Assembly: GCA_025057115.1 (NCBI GenBank)
Contig: JANWWZ010000001.1
Span: forward strand, 290,324-354,323
DNA: 64,000 bases
Source: Bernardetiaceae bacterium
Lineage (GTDB): Bacteria; Bacteroidota; Bacteroidia; Cytophagales; Thermoflexibacteraceae
Reading direction: 5' to 3'
The notes under the pieces are model-generated. The model did not search any database and was not told the DNA's origin. It worked only from the letters and a program-made list of their open reading frames with translations. Both the position numbers and the translations under genes were made by a program. Positions 1-8,768 of this stretch are shown here, piece after piece. The stretch's first letter is position 1. Each line of letters begins with the position of its first letter.

Positions 1-216
1 CAGCCTATTTAGTCAAAATACAAGCAGTTGAGTAAATAAAGTTTTCTTTTTGCAGCAAACTTGTTCCAATTTAGTGCACATTTTCTTTTCGTTTTTGAAA
101 TCCATAGCGATAATTCATGTCCAACTAATCGAGATTAATTTTAAATTGCAAATTTTTTGACAACGCAGCTAGTCAGTGTTGTAAATTAGCCAGCGTTAGG
201 GCTAAATAGCTTTTCT
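1..216. other. Upstream region of the metal-efflux operon
   Basis: No gene. A TTGACA at 157-162 with TGTAAA 17 bases later resembles an E. coli-type promoter, but the Bacteroidota consensus is different, so I do not call it. A TAGCTTTT at 207-214 is too close to the ATG at 217 to serve it. Confidence 0.3.
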
Positions 217-3200
217 ATGAATGCCATCATAGCTTTTTCTGTGCGCAATAAACTTATTGTCGGCTTGCTTACTTTGGCGTGGATAATAGGGGGAGTGTAC
301 TCTGCTACGCAAGTTGCAATAGATGCTGTACCAGATATTACAAACAATCAAGTACAAATCATTACCCAATCACCAGCTCTTTCACCACAAGAGGTAGAAA
401 AATTTATCACTTTTCCTATTGAGCTGGCAATGGCTAACTTACAAGGCAAAAAGGAAATTCGTTCTATTTCGCGCTATGGACTTTCGGTAGTTACCATCGT
501 ATTTGAAGACGAAATGGACATTTTGAAAGCCCGCCAGCTGGTGTCTGAACAACTACAAATTGCCCAATCTGCTATTCCTTTAGGGTTAGGCAAACCTGAA
601 ATAATGCCCATTACTACTGGCTTAGGGGAGATTTATCAGTACGTCTTACAAGTAGCACCTGGTTACGAAAATCGCTACTCTCCCATGGAATTGCGCACTA
701 TTCAGGATTGGATAGTAAAGCGCTACTTGGTAGGAATTCAGGGAATTGCCGATGTGAGTAGCTTCGGAGGTTTTGTCAAGCAATACGAAGTAGCTGTTTT
801 TCCTGACCGCTTGCACAGTTTGGGGCTTACTCCTTTAGATTTGTTTGATGCCTTGCAGAAAAATAATCAAAACACGGGAGGCAGTTACATTGAACGCGGA
901 CCGCGTGCCTTTTACATTCGCACAGAAGGTTTGGTAGGAAGCATTGCTGATATAGAAAAAATTGTAGTCACTCGCAAAGGAAATGTGCCAATTTTAGTGC
1001 GCGATGTGGCAGAAGTGCGCCAAGGATATGCCCCCCGATTTGGAGCAATGACCAAGGACGGCAAAGGAGAGGTAATAGGGGGCATTACTTTGATGCTCAA
1101 AGGAGCTAACTCCTTGCAAGTGGTAGCCAACGTAAAAGCACGCATCGAGCAGATACAAAAAATTTTGCCTGAAGGAATTCGCATAGAGCCTTACTTAGAC
1201 CGCAGCGTTTTGATTAATAAAACCATTAAAACCGTAACACAGAATCTATTAGAAGGAGGGCTAATCGTAATAGCGGTGCTTACTTTCATGCTAGGTAATT
1301 GGCGAGCAGGAATAGTAGTGGCTTCCGTCATTCCCCTTTCCTTTCTTTTTGCTTTGGCAATGATGCACTTGACAGGAGTATCAGCCAACCTAATGAGTCT
1401 AGGAGCTATTGACTTTGGACTTGTTGTAGATGGAGCTATTATTATCGTAGAAGCGGTGATGCATCGTTTGCATAACCATTTAGTGCCTACCCAACTTTCT
1501 CAGCTTCAAATGAATGAAGAGGTCATTCACACTGCCGCTCAAATACGGCGTTCTGCTGCTTTCGGGGAGTTGATCATTTTAATTGTCTATCTACCTATTT
1601 TAGTTCTCACTGGCATTGAAGGCAAAATGTTTCGCCCTATGGCACAAACGGTGGGTTTTGCCATTATGGGAGCACTGATCTTGTCTTTCACTTATGTACC
1701 TATGATGACCTCTCTCATCTTGTCCAAAAAGACTTCTAAAACAGTCAATTTTTCTGACCGGGTGATAAATGCCTTGCACAGAGGCTATCAACCCATGCTG
1801 GAATGGGTTTTGGACCATAAAATTGCCTTCATAAGCCTACTGGCTCTCGTTTTAGGATTTACTGCATGGTTATTTAGCCGCCTCGGCGGAGAGTTTATTC
1901 CTACTTTAGACGAAGGCGATCTTGCTTGCCAACAAGTAGTGCCAGTAGGTAGCTCACTTTCTGAAAGCATTCGCACATCACTAGAAATGCAGAGAATTTT
2001 GTTGGCAAAGTTTCCCGACGAAGTAAAAACTATTGTAAGTAAAACGGGTTCAGCAGAAATTCCTACCGATCCAATGGGTATAGAAGATTCCGATGTTGTT
2101 ATCGCTTTGCATCCCCGCCAGCAATGGAAAAAAGCCCAAAGCCGCCAACAGCTAGCCGATATGATGAAAGCCACGCTGGCTCAATACATGCCTTGGGTGA
2201 ATTACGAATTTACCCAACCTATTCAATTGCGTTTCAATGAGTTGATAACTGGCGTAAAAAGCGACGTAGCCATTAAAATTTTTGGAGAGGATTTGGACAT
2301 ATTAGCAAAAAAAGGAGCACAAGCTGCCGAATTAGTTGCCCGAATACAAGGCGCTGGCGATGTGCGTGTGGAACAAATCGAAGGAATGCCTCAAATAGTA
2401 ATTCGCTACAAGCGCGAGAAAATTGCTCAGTACGGCTTATCTATAGAAGCCCTTAATCAAACGGTGCAGATTGCTTTTGCTGGCCTTGCGGCAGGTATCG
2501 TTTACGAAGACCAGCGCCGTTTTGAATTAGTAGCGCGCTTACCCGAGCAGTTGCGCCGTAGTGTAGAAGATATTGCGCGTTTGTACGTGAGCCTGCCAGA
2601 TGGCAATCAAGTAATGTTAAAGGAAGTGGCTGACATAGTTGAAGAGCAAGGAATTGCCCTTATTGCCCGAGAAGATACGCGCCGACGCGTGGTAATTGGA
2701 GTCAATGTTCGCAACCGCGATATAGAATCTTTTATCAGAGAAGTAGAAGCAGTGTTAACGAGTAAACTTCAGTTGCCTCCTGGCTACCAAATTGTCTATG
2801 GTGGACAGTTTGAAAACTTGCAAGCAGCTAAAAAGCGCCTTCGCGTTGCTGTTCCAGTAGCTTTGGCGTTAATTCTGATTTTGTTGTATTTTACTTTTGT
2901 TTCCGTGAAACAAACATTGCTCATATTTTCCGCTATTCCATTGGCTGCCGTTGGTGGAGTGTTGGCTCTATGGTTGCGCGATATGCCTTTTAGCATCTCG
3001 GCGGGAGTGGGATTTATTGCCTTATTTGGCGTGGCAGTGCTCAATGGAATTGTACTCATCGGCCAGTTTAATCATCTGGAGAAAATGGGAGTAAGCCAAG
3101 TGCGCAGTCGGATATTGCAAGGTGTTCAAATCCGTTTTCGACCTATCTTGACTACTGCTCTAGTAGCCGCCTTGGGATTTTTTCCTATGGCTACTTCTCT

Positions 3201-3348
3201 ACAACCTGGGGCAGAAGTACAAAAACCTTTAGCCACAGTGGTCATCGGAGGATTGATTACCGCCTTAGTTTTAACCTTACTTGTAATTCCTCTTCTTTAT
3301 GAATGGATTGAAAACCATATGGCTTCTGCCAATCATGCCCAGAGTTGA
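217..3348 (+). CDS. cusA: CusA/CzcA-family heavy-metal efflux RND pump subunit
   Basis: Inner-membrane proton-driven pump of the heavy-metal efflux (HME) branch of the RND family; with an adaptor and an outer-membrane channel it exports metal ions such as Cu, Zn or Co. The 1043 residues match the family length. The N-terminal helix is followed by the HME signature IDAVPDITNNQVQI. Transmembrane helix 4 carries the acidic proton-relay motif DFGLVVDGAIIIVE (around residues 400-413). Two large periplasmic loops and a second six-helix half (around residues 875-1035) are present. Metal specificity cannot be read safely. In many Bacteroidota this protein is fused to the outer-membrane factor, but here it ends normally. 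The adaptor gene overlaps its 3' end; no outer-membrane factor gene is in the window. Family assignment is firm; copper versus zinc is not. Confidence 0.93.
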   Translation: MNAIIAFSVRNKLIVGLLTLAWIIGGVYSATQVAIDAVPDITNNQVQIITQSPALSPQEVEKFITFPIELAMANLQGKKEIRSISRYGLSVVTIVFEDEMDILKARQLVSEQLQIAQSAIPLGLGKPEIMPITTGLGEIYQYVLQVAPGYENRYSPMELRTIQDWIVKRYLVGIQGIADVSSFGGFVKQYEVAVFPDRLHSLGLTPLDLFDALQKNNQNTGGSYIERGPRAFYIRTEGLVGSIADIEKIVVTRKGNVPILVRDVAEVRQGYAPRFGAMTKDGKGEVIGGITLMLKGANSLQVVANVKARIEQIQKILPEGIRIEPYLDRSVLINKTIKTVTQNLLEGGLIVIAVLTFMLGNWRAGIVVASVIPLSFLFALAMMHLTGVSANLMSLGAIDFGLVVDGAIIIVEAVMHRLHNHLVPTQLSQLQMNEEVIHTAAQIRRSAAFGELIILIVYLPILVLTGIEGKMFRPMAQTVGFAIMGALILSFTYVPMMTSLILSKKTSKTVNFSDRVINALHRGYQPMLEWVLDHKIAFISLLALVLGFTAWLFSRLGGEFIPTLDEGDLACQQVVPVGSSLSESIRTSLEMQRILLAKFPDEVKTIVSKTGSAEIPTDPMGIEDSDVVIALHPRQQWKKAQSRQQLADMMKATLAQYMPWVNYEFTQPIQLRFNELITGVKSDVAIKIFGEDLDILAKKGAQAAELVARIQGAGDVRVEQIEGMPQIVIRYKREKIAQYGLSIEALNQTVQIAFAGLAAGIVYEDQRRFELVARLPEQLRRSVEDIARLYVSLPDGNQVMLKEVADIVEEQGIALIAREDTRRRVVIGVNVRNRDIESFIREVEAVLTSKLQLPPGYQIVYGGQFENLQAAKKRLRVAVPVALALILILLYFTFVSVKQTLLIFSAIPLAAVGGVLALWLRDMPFSISAGVGFIALFGVAVLNGIVLIGQFNHLEKMGVSQVRSRILQGVQIRFRPILTTALVAALGFFPMATSLQPGAEVQKPLATVVIGGLITALVLTLLVIPLLYEWIENHMASANHAQS

Positions 3349-4489
3349 TTTTTTTCTCTTGTGGCATGTAGTTGTTTTGTGGGCGTGCAACTCTCCCTCA
3401 ACAAGTCCTCCCTCTTCGCCTATTCGGTCAGCTACTCAAGTAACTAAAGTTGTAGTCATCAATGCGCTTCAGGTTCAACAAGCAGGCATTAAGTGGGATA
3501 CTTTGCCATGGCGGCACATCGGAATGGTAGTTACGGCTAGCGGTACTTTAGAGGTCCCTCCCTCAGAACATATTTCTATTACTGCTATAATGGGAGGCGT
3601 TGTCAAGCAAACTAATTTGTTGCCTGGAATGCTCGTTAAGAAAGGAGAAGTGCTAGCAATAATGGAGCATCCTGAATATGTGCGCTTGCAACAAAGCTAT
3701 TTAGAAGCACGCAACCAAATGATTTATGCGGAAAAAGAACTTCGCCGCCAACAAGAGCTCGTTGCCGCCAACGCCACTGCCCAACAAAAGCTAGAAGCCG
3801 CTGAAAGCAGTTTCAATGCTGCACAAATTCAAGTCAAATCCTTGGCTAGCCAATTGCAAATGCTGGGAATAAACATAGCACTCCTTCATCAGGGCGAAAT
3901 CCAACCGCAAATATTGATTCGTTCTCCTGTCAATGGTACGGTTACTCAAGTGTACATTAACACGGGCAAATTCGTGGCAGCCAATGAAGCCATTTGTCAA
4001 ATTATTAGTCGTGAGCATCTTCACGCCGTGTTGCACGTGTTTGAACGCGATATTATGAAGGTCAAAGTAGGACAACCTGTCACTTTGCGCATCATGGGAG
4101 CAGATAAATCCTATGAGGGTCAAATTATTTTAGTCAATCGCACCTTTGACAATACCACTAAAACTGTAGAAGTGCATGCTCATCTCAAGCGCGATGATGC
4201 AAATTTAAAAGCAGGTATGTTCGTAGAAGCTCAGATTCATACACAAGACCACTTGCATCCCGTTTTGCCTAATGATGCTTTATTTAATGAAAATGACCAG
4301 TGGTATGCTTTTGTGCTTGCGGCTCAATCAGCGGATAGCTTTGCATTCGAAAAAGTACAAGTGTCAAGAGTAGCTTTTGAGGAAGGTTTTTCGGCAATTG
4401 TAGTTCCTCCTCAATGGAAAGGTAAACCCTTTGTGCAATCAGGTGTTTACTATTTGCTCTCTTTGCTCAAAAAGGCAGAGGAAGAGTAA
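3335..4489 (+). CDS. cusB: RND efflux periplasmic adaptor (CusB/CzcB-like lipoprotein)
   Basis: Membrane-fusion protein linking the preceding pump to an outer-membrane channel. I chose the ATG at 3335, which overlaps the pump's stop codon by 14 bases. It gives a lipoprotein signal peptide ending in the lipobox LWAC, whereas the upstream in-frame Met at 3299 would bury this. After the Cys comes a low-complexity Ser/Pro linker, then the barrel-sandwich half (SITAIMGGVVKQTNLLPGM), a coiled-coil hairpin rich in Gln/Glu/Ala, the second lipoyl half (RSPVNGTVTQVYINTGKFV) and a beta-barrel domain. About 384 residues, usual for the family. Overlap with the pump gene implies translational coupling. Confidence 0.9.
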   Translation: MPRVDFFLLWHVVVLWACNSPSTSPPSSPIRSATQVTKVVVINALQVQQAGIKWDTLPWRHIGMVVTASGTLEVPPSEHISITAIMGGVVKQTNLLPGMLVKKGEVLAIMEHPEYVRLQQSYLEARNQMIYAEKELRRQQELVAANATAQQKLEAAESSFNAAQIQVKSLASQLQMLGINIALLHQGEIQPQILIRSPVNGTVTQVYINTGKFVAANEAICQIISREHLHAVLHVFERDIMKVKVGQPVTLRIMGADKSYEGQIILVNRTFDNTTKTVEVHAHLKRDDANLKAGMFVEAQIHTQDHLHPVLPNDALFNENDQWYAFVLAAQSADSFAFEKVQVSRVAFEEGFSAIVVPPQWKGKPFVQSGVYYLLSLLKKAEEE

Positions 4490-4537
4490 CTAACATAGCA
4501 AGGAGTTTGATGCATTTACAACAACATCTCAGCCAGT

Positions 4538-5266
4538 ATGTGGACTATTTTCAAAAAGGAACTCAATAGTTTTTTTGGCTCCCTAGTGGGTTATCTGGTA
4601 ATTAGCATTTTTCTGATTGCTACCTGGCTTTTTGTATGGCTATTTCCAGGTACTAGTGTACTGGACTACGGGTATGCTGGCATGGATAGTTTTTTTAGCA
4701 TCGTTCCTTTTATGTTTTTGTTTCTTGCTCCAGCAGTTTGTATGCGCGCCTTTGCTGAAGAAAAGCGCAACGGCACTTTAGAATGGCTCCTTACCAAACC
4801 CTTGAGCGATTTAGAAATTGTCCTTGCTAAGTTTTTAGCTTCTTGGGCATTAATTGGAATTGCTTTGATGCCTACGATAGTTTACTACTACTCAGTGTAT
4901 CAACTGGGCTCTCCTAAGGGCAATATTGACACAGCCGCTGTCATTGGTTCATACGTAGGCTTATTGTTGCTGGGAGGAGTATTTGCCTCTATAGGTGTTT
5001 TTGCTTCTGCTCTGACAGATAGCCAAATCGCAGCTTTTTTGTTAGCGGTGTTTTTCTGTTTTGTGGTTTATTTTGGGATAGGTGCAATCGCTTCGCTAGA
5101 TGTGTGGTCGGAGAGTGCTTTTATTTTGGCGCAATTAGGGTTGGATTATCACTACAGTGCTTTAGGGCGTGGGTTGATAGATTCGCGCAACGTGCTTTAT
5201 TTGCTTAGTGTTGCTTTCTTGTTCAATTATTTAACTTGGCTGGTACTGCGCAGCCGCAAATGGTAA
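4538..5266 (+). CDS. gldF: Gliding-motility ABC transporter permease GldF
   Basis: Six-helix ABC-2-type permease of 242 residues matching GldF, which with GldG and the ATPase GldA forms the transporter linked to Bacteroidota gliding. Seen: amphipathic N-terminus MWTIFKKELNSFFGS, first helix, then the ABC-2 hallmark AEEKRNGTLEWLLTKPLS, followed by further hydrophobic segments. Ends RSRKW. It starts 48 bases after the efflux adaptor and its stop lies 4 bases before radA, so gldF and radA are probably co-transcribed. gldG, normally the next gene, is absent here. An out-of-frame 19-codon reading frame with an AAGGAG upstream overlaps its start. Confidence 0.85.
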   Translation: MWTIFKKELNSFFGSLVGYLVISIFLIATWLFVWLFPGTSVLDYGYAGMDSFFSIVPFMFLFLAPAVCMRAFAEEKRNGTLEWLLTKPLSDLEIVLAKFLASWALIGIALMPTIVYYYSVYQLGSPKGNIDTAAVIGSYVGLLLLGGVFASIGVFASALTDSQIAAFLLAVFFCFVVYFGIGAIASLDVWSESAFILAQLGLDYHYSALGRGLIDSRNVLYLLSVAFLFNYLTWLVLRSRKW

Positions 5267-5270
5267 AAAA

Positions 5271-6650
5271 ATGGCTGCCAAATTAAAAACCGCTTACTTC
5301 TGCCAGCAATGCGGCTATCAATCTCCTAAATGGATGGGTAGATGTCCTGCATGCCAGCAGTGGAATACTTTTGCCGAAGAAGTCCTATCCAAAGAAGAGA
5401 AAACACAACTAGCGTGGCGCACCGAGAAAGAATCTTCTGCAAAACCCGTTCTTATTGATGAGATTGGATACATTGAGCAACCTCGCATAGTAACCCCGGA
5501 CGGCGAACTGAATCGCGTGCTAGGGGGAGGTATTGTTCCAGGAAGCCTCGTGCTCATTGGCGGAGAGCCAGGCATCGGCAAATCCACCTTGCTACTTCAA
5601 TTGGCCTTACGTCTTCCTTTGTCTGTTTTGTATGTTTCAGGCGAAGAAAGTCAGCAGCAAATTAAAATGCGCGCCGAGCGGATGGAAGGGGCTGAAAAAA
5701 AGCGCGCCAACCAATGCCATGTGCTTACTGAAACTGACATTCATTTGGTTTTCAAGCATATAGAGCAGTTGCAACCCCAGTTAGTCATCGTAGATTCCAT
5801 CCAAACCCTATTTAGTTCGGCTATTGATTCAGCTCCAGGTAGCATTTCCCAAGTGCGTGAATGTGCTGCCCAACTGTTGCGCTATGCCAAAGAAAGCACT
5901 ACGCCAGTAATACTCATCGGGCATATTACCAAAGAGGGGATGATAGCAGGTCCCAAGGTACTGGAGCACATGGTAGATACTGTTCTGCAGTTTGAGGGAG
6001 ATAGGCATTTGAGCTATCGCATATTGAGAACAATCAAAAATCGCTTTGGTTCAACTGCCGAGCTGGGCATTTATGAAATGCAGTCAAGTGGATTGCGACA
6101 AGTAAACAACCCTTCGGAAATACTCCTTTCTCAGCGCGACTTGCCTATCAGCGGAATAAGTGTATCAGCTACCTTGGAAGGCAACCGACCTTTATTGATA
6201 GAAGTGCAATCTTTGGTCAGTCCAGCGGCATATGGTACTCCTCAGCGAAGTACCACTGGTTTTGATATTCGTCGGCTCAATATGTTGCTAGCTGTGCTAG
6301 AAAAACGCGGTGGGTATCGGTTAGGTGGGCAAGATGTATTTTTGAATATTGCTGGCGGCTTGCGCGTGGAGGACCCTGCTACTGACCTTGCCGTTTGCTT
6401 ATCCGTTATTTCTTCCTACGAAGAAAAGATAATTCCACCAGATACGTGTTTTGCTGGTGAAGTAGGATTGGGGGGCGAAATTCGCGCCGTGAGCAGAATA
6501 GAAAGCCGCATCGCCGAGGCAGAAAGATTGGGATTCAAAAGGATTTTCATTTCGCGATACCATGCCAAAGGCTTGCCGACCAGTCGCTTTAATTTGCTCA
6601 TCCAACCAGTGATCCATCTGAGCGAAGTGGTGGAAAAACTTATAGCATAG
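5271..6650 (+). CDS. radA: DNA repair protein RadA
   Basis: RecA-like ATPase that helps process branched recombination intermediates. Order of parts: N-terminal C4 zinc finger (CQQC around residue 11 and CPAC around residue 28), RecA core with Walker A GEPGIGKST, the RadA-specific KNRFGST motif, and a C-terminal Lon-protease-like domain (LNIAGGLRVEDPATDLA, then GEVGLGGEIRAV). The length of 459 residues is typical. The ATG is only 4 bases past the gldF stop, suggesting coupling. The 3' end runs into an intrinsic-terminator-like hairpin at 6657-6701. Confidence 0.97.
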   Translation: MAAKLKTAYFCQQCGYQSPKWMGRCPACQQWNTFAEEVLSKEEKTQLAWRTEKESSAKPVLIDEIGYIEQPRIVTPDGELNRVLGGGIVPGSLVLIGGEPGIGKSTLLLQLALRLPLSVLYVSGEESQQQIKMRAERMEGAEKKRANQCHVLTETDIHLVFKHIEQLQPQLVIVDSIQTLFSSAIDSAPGSISQVRECAAQLLRYAKESTTPVILIGHITKEGMIAGPKVLEHMVDTVLQFEGDRHLSYRILRTIKNRFGSTAELGIYEMQSSGLRQVNNPSEILLSQRDLPISGISVSATLEGNRPLLIEVQSLVSPAAYGTPQRSTTGFDIRRLNMLLAVLEKRGGYRLGGQDVFLNIAGGLRVEDPATDLAVCLSVISSYEEKIIPPDTCFAGEVGLGGEIRAVSRIESRIAEAERLGFKRIFISRYHAKGLPTSRFNLLIQPVIHLSEVVEKLIA

Positions 6651-6656
6651 CTTTAA

Positions 6657-6701
6657 GCAAAATAAGCTAACCTTTTTATTTGCAATAAGTTAGCTTTTTG
6701 C
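6657..6701 (+). terminator. Probable intrinsic terminator after radA (one of two competing hairpins)
   Basis: Left arm 6657-6671 pairs with right arm 6689-6701 over 13 base pairs with a 2-base bulge in the left arm. The loop is 17 bases. The right arm contains the T-run itself, so the hairpin and U-tract overlap. The right arm can pair alternatively with downstream sequence at 6700-6707, see the separate entry at 6675-6720. Confidence 0.5.
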
Positions 6702-6720
6702 TAACTTTCCTGCAAATAAA
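6675..6720 (+). promoter_or_regulatory. Long alternative hairpin just upstream of the LysM gene
   Basis: A 10-bp outer stem (6675-6684 with 6711-6720) and an 8-bp inner stem (6687-6694 with 6700-6707) are separated by a small 2x3 internal loop and closed by a TTTTT loop. All pairs in both stems are Watson-Crick. It ends 10 bases before the LysM gene's ATG at 6731. Because bases 6689-6701 are shared with the hairpin at 6657-6701, only one of the two structures can form at a time, as in attenuators. No function is known; regulation is my inference. Confidence 0.5.
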
Positions 6721-6730
6721 CACTTTTGCC

Positions 6731-7471
6731 ATGCCAATTATGAAAACTGTCTTCTGGTTTGCTGCAATGGCATTAGCCACCACACCGCTATTGGCGCAAA
6801 ACAAGATGAAATACACAGTCAAAAAAGGCGATACGGTTATTGGAATTGCTCGCCAATTTGGCATGAAGCCCCAAGAACTCATGGCTTTGAATCGCCTTGC
6901 CAATCCAGACCGCATTAGAGAAGGACAAGAGCTAACAGTAATCCCCTCCCATGCACCAGAGGCGTTGGCTTCTGTTACCTTGGTTGCAAAGCCTATTAAG
7001 CTAGATGATAACCGTCGCTATCATGTGGTAGCAAAAGGAGAAACCCTCAGCAGCATTGCACGCAAGTACAGTACCACTGCAGAAGCGCTTGCTCAGTGGA
7101 ATAATTTTATTTCTCCTCACACAAAACTAAAGGAAGGTCAAAAAATTATCGTAGGCACTTTAGATCAAAGTGTTGGCTCGCGTCAATTTATCACTGGTAA
7201 AGGGCGCATTGTCAACGAACGTGGCATGGGAGCTGTAATCAGTGGCATAGACAACCAGCTAAGTGTAGCCTTGCACCGAACTGCACCCGAAGGCACCATC
7301 ATTCGCATCTACAACGAGAGCACTAAAAAAGCTGTCTTTGCCAAAGTAATTGGAAAACTTCCCAATATAGACAGTGAAAAGAAAATCATTGTCAAACTTT
7401 CCAAAGGAGCTTGCCGCGCCTTGGGCGTAGTAGGTGAACGCTTTCCCGTAGAGGTTACTTACGAAAAATAA
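6731..7471 (+). CDS. Secreted LysM-repeat protein with C-terminal RlpA/DPBB-like domain
   Basis: Likely binds peptidoglycan in the periplasm. From the ATG at 6731 (or the in-frame ATG at 6740) there is a signal peptide ending LLAQ, then two LysM modules: YTVKKGDTVIGIARQFG... and YHVVAKGETLSSIARKYS.... The last 90 or so residues (INERGMGAVISGI-like start, then ALHRTAPEGTIIRIYN) resemble the double-psi beta-barrel of RlpA-type proteins; I infer that from pattern only. An upstream in-frame Met at 6698 lies inside the hairpin and would spoil the signal peptide. No catalytic residues are claimed. Confidence 0.82.
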   Translation: MPIMKTVFWFAAMALATTPLLAQNKMKYTVKKGDTVIGIARQFGMKPQELMALNRLANPDRIREGQELTVIPSHAPEALASVTLVAKPIKLDDNRRYHVVAKGETLSSIARKYSTTAEALAQWNNFISPHTKLKEGQKIIVGTLDQSVGSRQFITGKGRIVNERGMGAVISGIDNQLSVALHRTAPEGTIIRIYNESTKKAVFAKVIGKLPNIDSEKKIIVKLSKGACRALGVVGERFPVEVTYEK

Positions 7472-7521
7472 TTTGAAAAGGGCGAAAAAAATACTAACGG
7501 CTTGAGACATGTTTGCCAGAT

Positions 7522-7716
7522 TTATTTTTTGAGCTGATATTTTCGCCTTATTTGGTTAATTTGATAAAGTTTTTGAGCCAAAAAACTCTTGGGATGTACT
7601 TGCGAAAAAAGTTGCAGCCATTCTTCAAACTGTTGTGATTCGGCATTGGCAAAAGCTGCAGCGTCGATATTTTTGCTTTCCAAAAACTGCACAAATTCTT
7701 TGCGGATTTCTTCCAT
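7522..7716 (-). CDS. Small conserved-looking hypothetical protein coupled to rfbB
   Basis: A 64-residue acidic/amphipathic protein starting MEEIRKEFVQFLESKNID and ending in a basic tail. No signal peptide or membrane segment. Its ATG overlaps the rfbB stop by one base (TAATG), the classic arrangement for coupled translation, which is the main reason to believe it is real. It is probably helical throughout. I do not recognise the family. It ends convergent with the LysM gene 50 bases away. Confidence 0.6.
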   Translation of the reverse strand: MEEIRKEFVQFLESKNIDAAAFANAESQQFEEWLQLFSQVHPKSFLAQKLYQINQIRRKYQLKK

Positions 7717-8747
7717 TAGGTTGCTAGATTGGGCTCTGCAGCGTACTTATTTATGTACCATACGACGGTTTTTTCAATTCCTGTGTCAAAATTTTCATCT
7801 GCTCGCCATCCTAGTTGTGTTTCAATTTTAGTGGCATCGATGGCATAGCGGCGGTCATGTCCAGCGCGGTCTTTAACAAAAGAAATAAATTGCTTGTACG
7901 AGCCCGAAGGCAATGGCTTGAGGCGGTCCAAAATGTTGCAGATAGTGTGCGCTACTTGCAAGTTTGTCCGTTCATTTCTTCCGCCGATATTGTAAGTTTC
8001 TCCTTTGATGCCCTTATGATAAGCCAAGTTGATGCCTTTGCAGTGGTCTAACACATACAACCAGTCGCGAATGTTGAGACCATCGCCGTAGATGGGAATA
8101 GGTTGCTGGCTTAAGGCTTTGCGAATAATTACGGGAATGAGTTTTTCATCGTGCTGTTTAGGACCATAGTTATTAGAGCAGTTAGTTGTGATACAATTCA
8201 TTCCATAAGTATGGACATAGCTTCGCACAATCATATCGCTGGCAGCTTTGGAAGCACTATAAGGACTGTTAGGAGCATAAGGCGTAGTTTCAGTAAAAAA
8301 GCCAGTAGGACCTAGCGAACCATAGACTTCATCCGTAGAAACGTGGTGAAAGCGACAGCCTTCGTATGCCTCTTTGTAACAAAAGGGCTCTTTCATCCAA
8401 TGATGGCGGGCTACGTCCAACAAGGTAAATGTTCCGTGTACATTAGTGCGGATAAAAGCTTCGGGTCCAGCAATAGAGTTATCCACGTGGCTTTCTGCAG
8501 CAAAGTGAATTACGCCCCGGATATCGTACTCTCTAAAAATAAACTCTACAAGTTGTCGGTTGCAAATGTCGCCTTTAATAAACTTATAGCGCGGGTGAAA
8601 AGCTACTTCTTGGAGGTTTTCTAAGTTGCCTGCGTAAGTGAGCAGATCTAAATTCACTACAAAGTATTCTGGATTTTCCTGCAAAAAGTAAGGAATGAAG
8701 TTAGAACCGATAAAACCTGCCCCTCCAGTAACAAGTATGCTTTGCAT
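7716..8747 (-). CDS. rfbB: dTDP-glucose 4,6-dehydratase
   Basis: Second step of dTDP-L-rhamnose and related sugar synthesis: dTDP-glucose to dTDP-4-keto-6-deoxyglucose, NAD-dependent. Short-chain dehydrogenase fold with dinucleotide motif GGAGFIGSN at the N-terminus, active-site STDEVYG, and the YSASKAASD Tyr/Lys pair. I chose the ATG at 8747 (343 residues), because the alternative Met at 8771 lies upstream of the predicted transcription start, given a TATATTTG -7 element at 8769-8776. rfbA lies about 2 kb away on the same strand; rfbC and rfbD are not here. Confidence 0.95.
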   Translation of the reverse strand: MQSILVTGGAGFIGSNFIPYFLQENPEYFVVNLDLLTYAGNLENLQEVAFHPRYKFIKGDICNRQLVEFIFREYDIRGVIHFAAESHVDNSIAGPEAFIRTNVHGTFTLLDVARHHWMKEPFCYKEAYEGCRFHHVSTDEVYGSLGPTGFFTETTPYAPNSPYSASKAASDMIVRSYVHTYGMNCITTNCSNNYGPKQHDEKLIPVIIRKALSQQPIPIYGDGLNIRDWLYVLDHCKGINLAYHKGIKGETYNIGGRNERTNLQVAHTICNILDRLKPLPSGSYKQFISFVKDRAGHDRRYAIDATKIETQLGWRADENFDTGIEKTVVWYINKYAAEPNLAT

Positions 8748-8768
8748 AACGTAGTGTAATCCGATATG

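Noticed and set aside
157..185. TTGACA-N17-TGTAAA upstream of the metal efflux gene
   Set aside because: Fits the E. coli consensus only, and Bacteroidota use TTG-N20-TAnnTTTG. It may be chance in an AT-rich leader.
7480..7550. GGCGAAAA and TTTTCGCC inverted arms between the LysM gene and the small gene
   Set aside because: The loop is about 50 bases and one arm falls inside the small coding region, so I do not call it a terminator.
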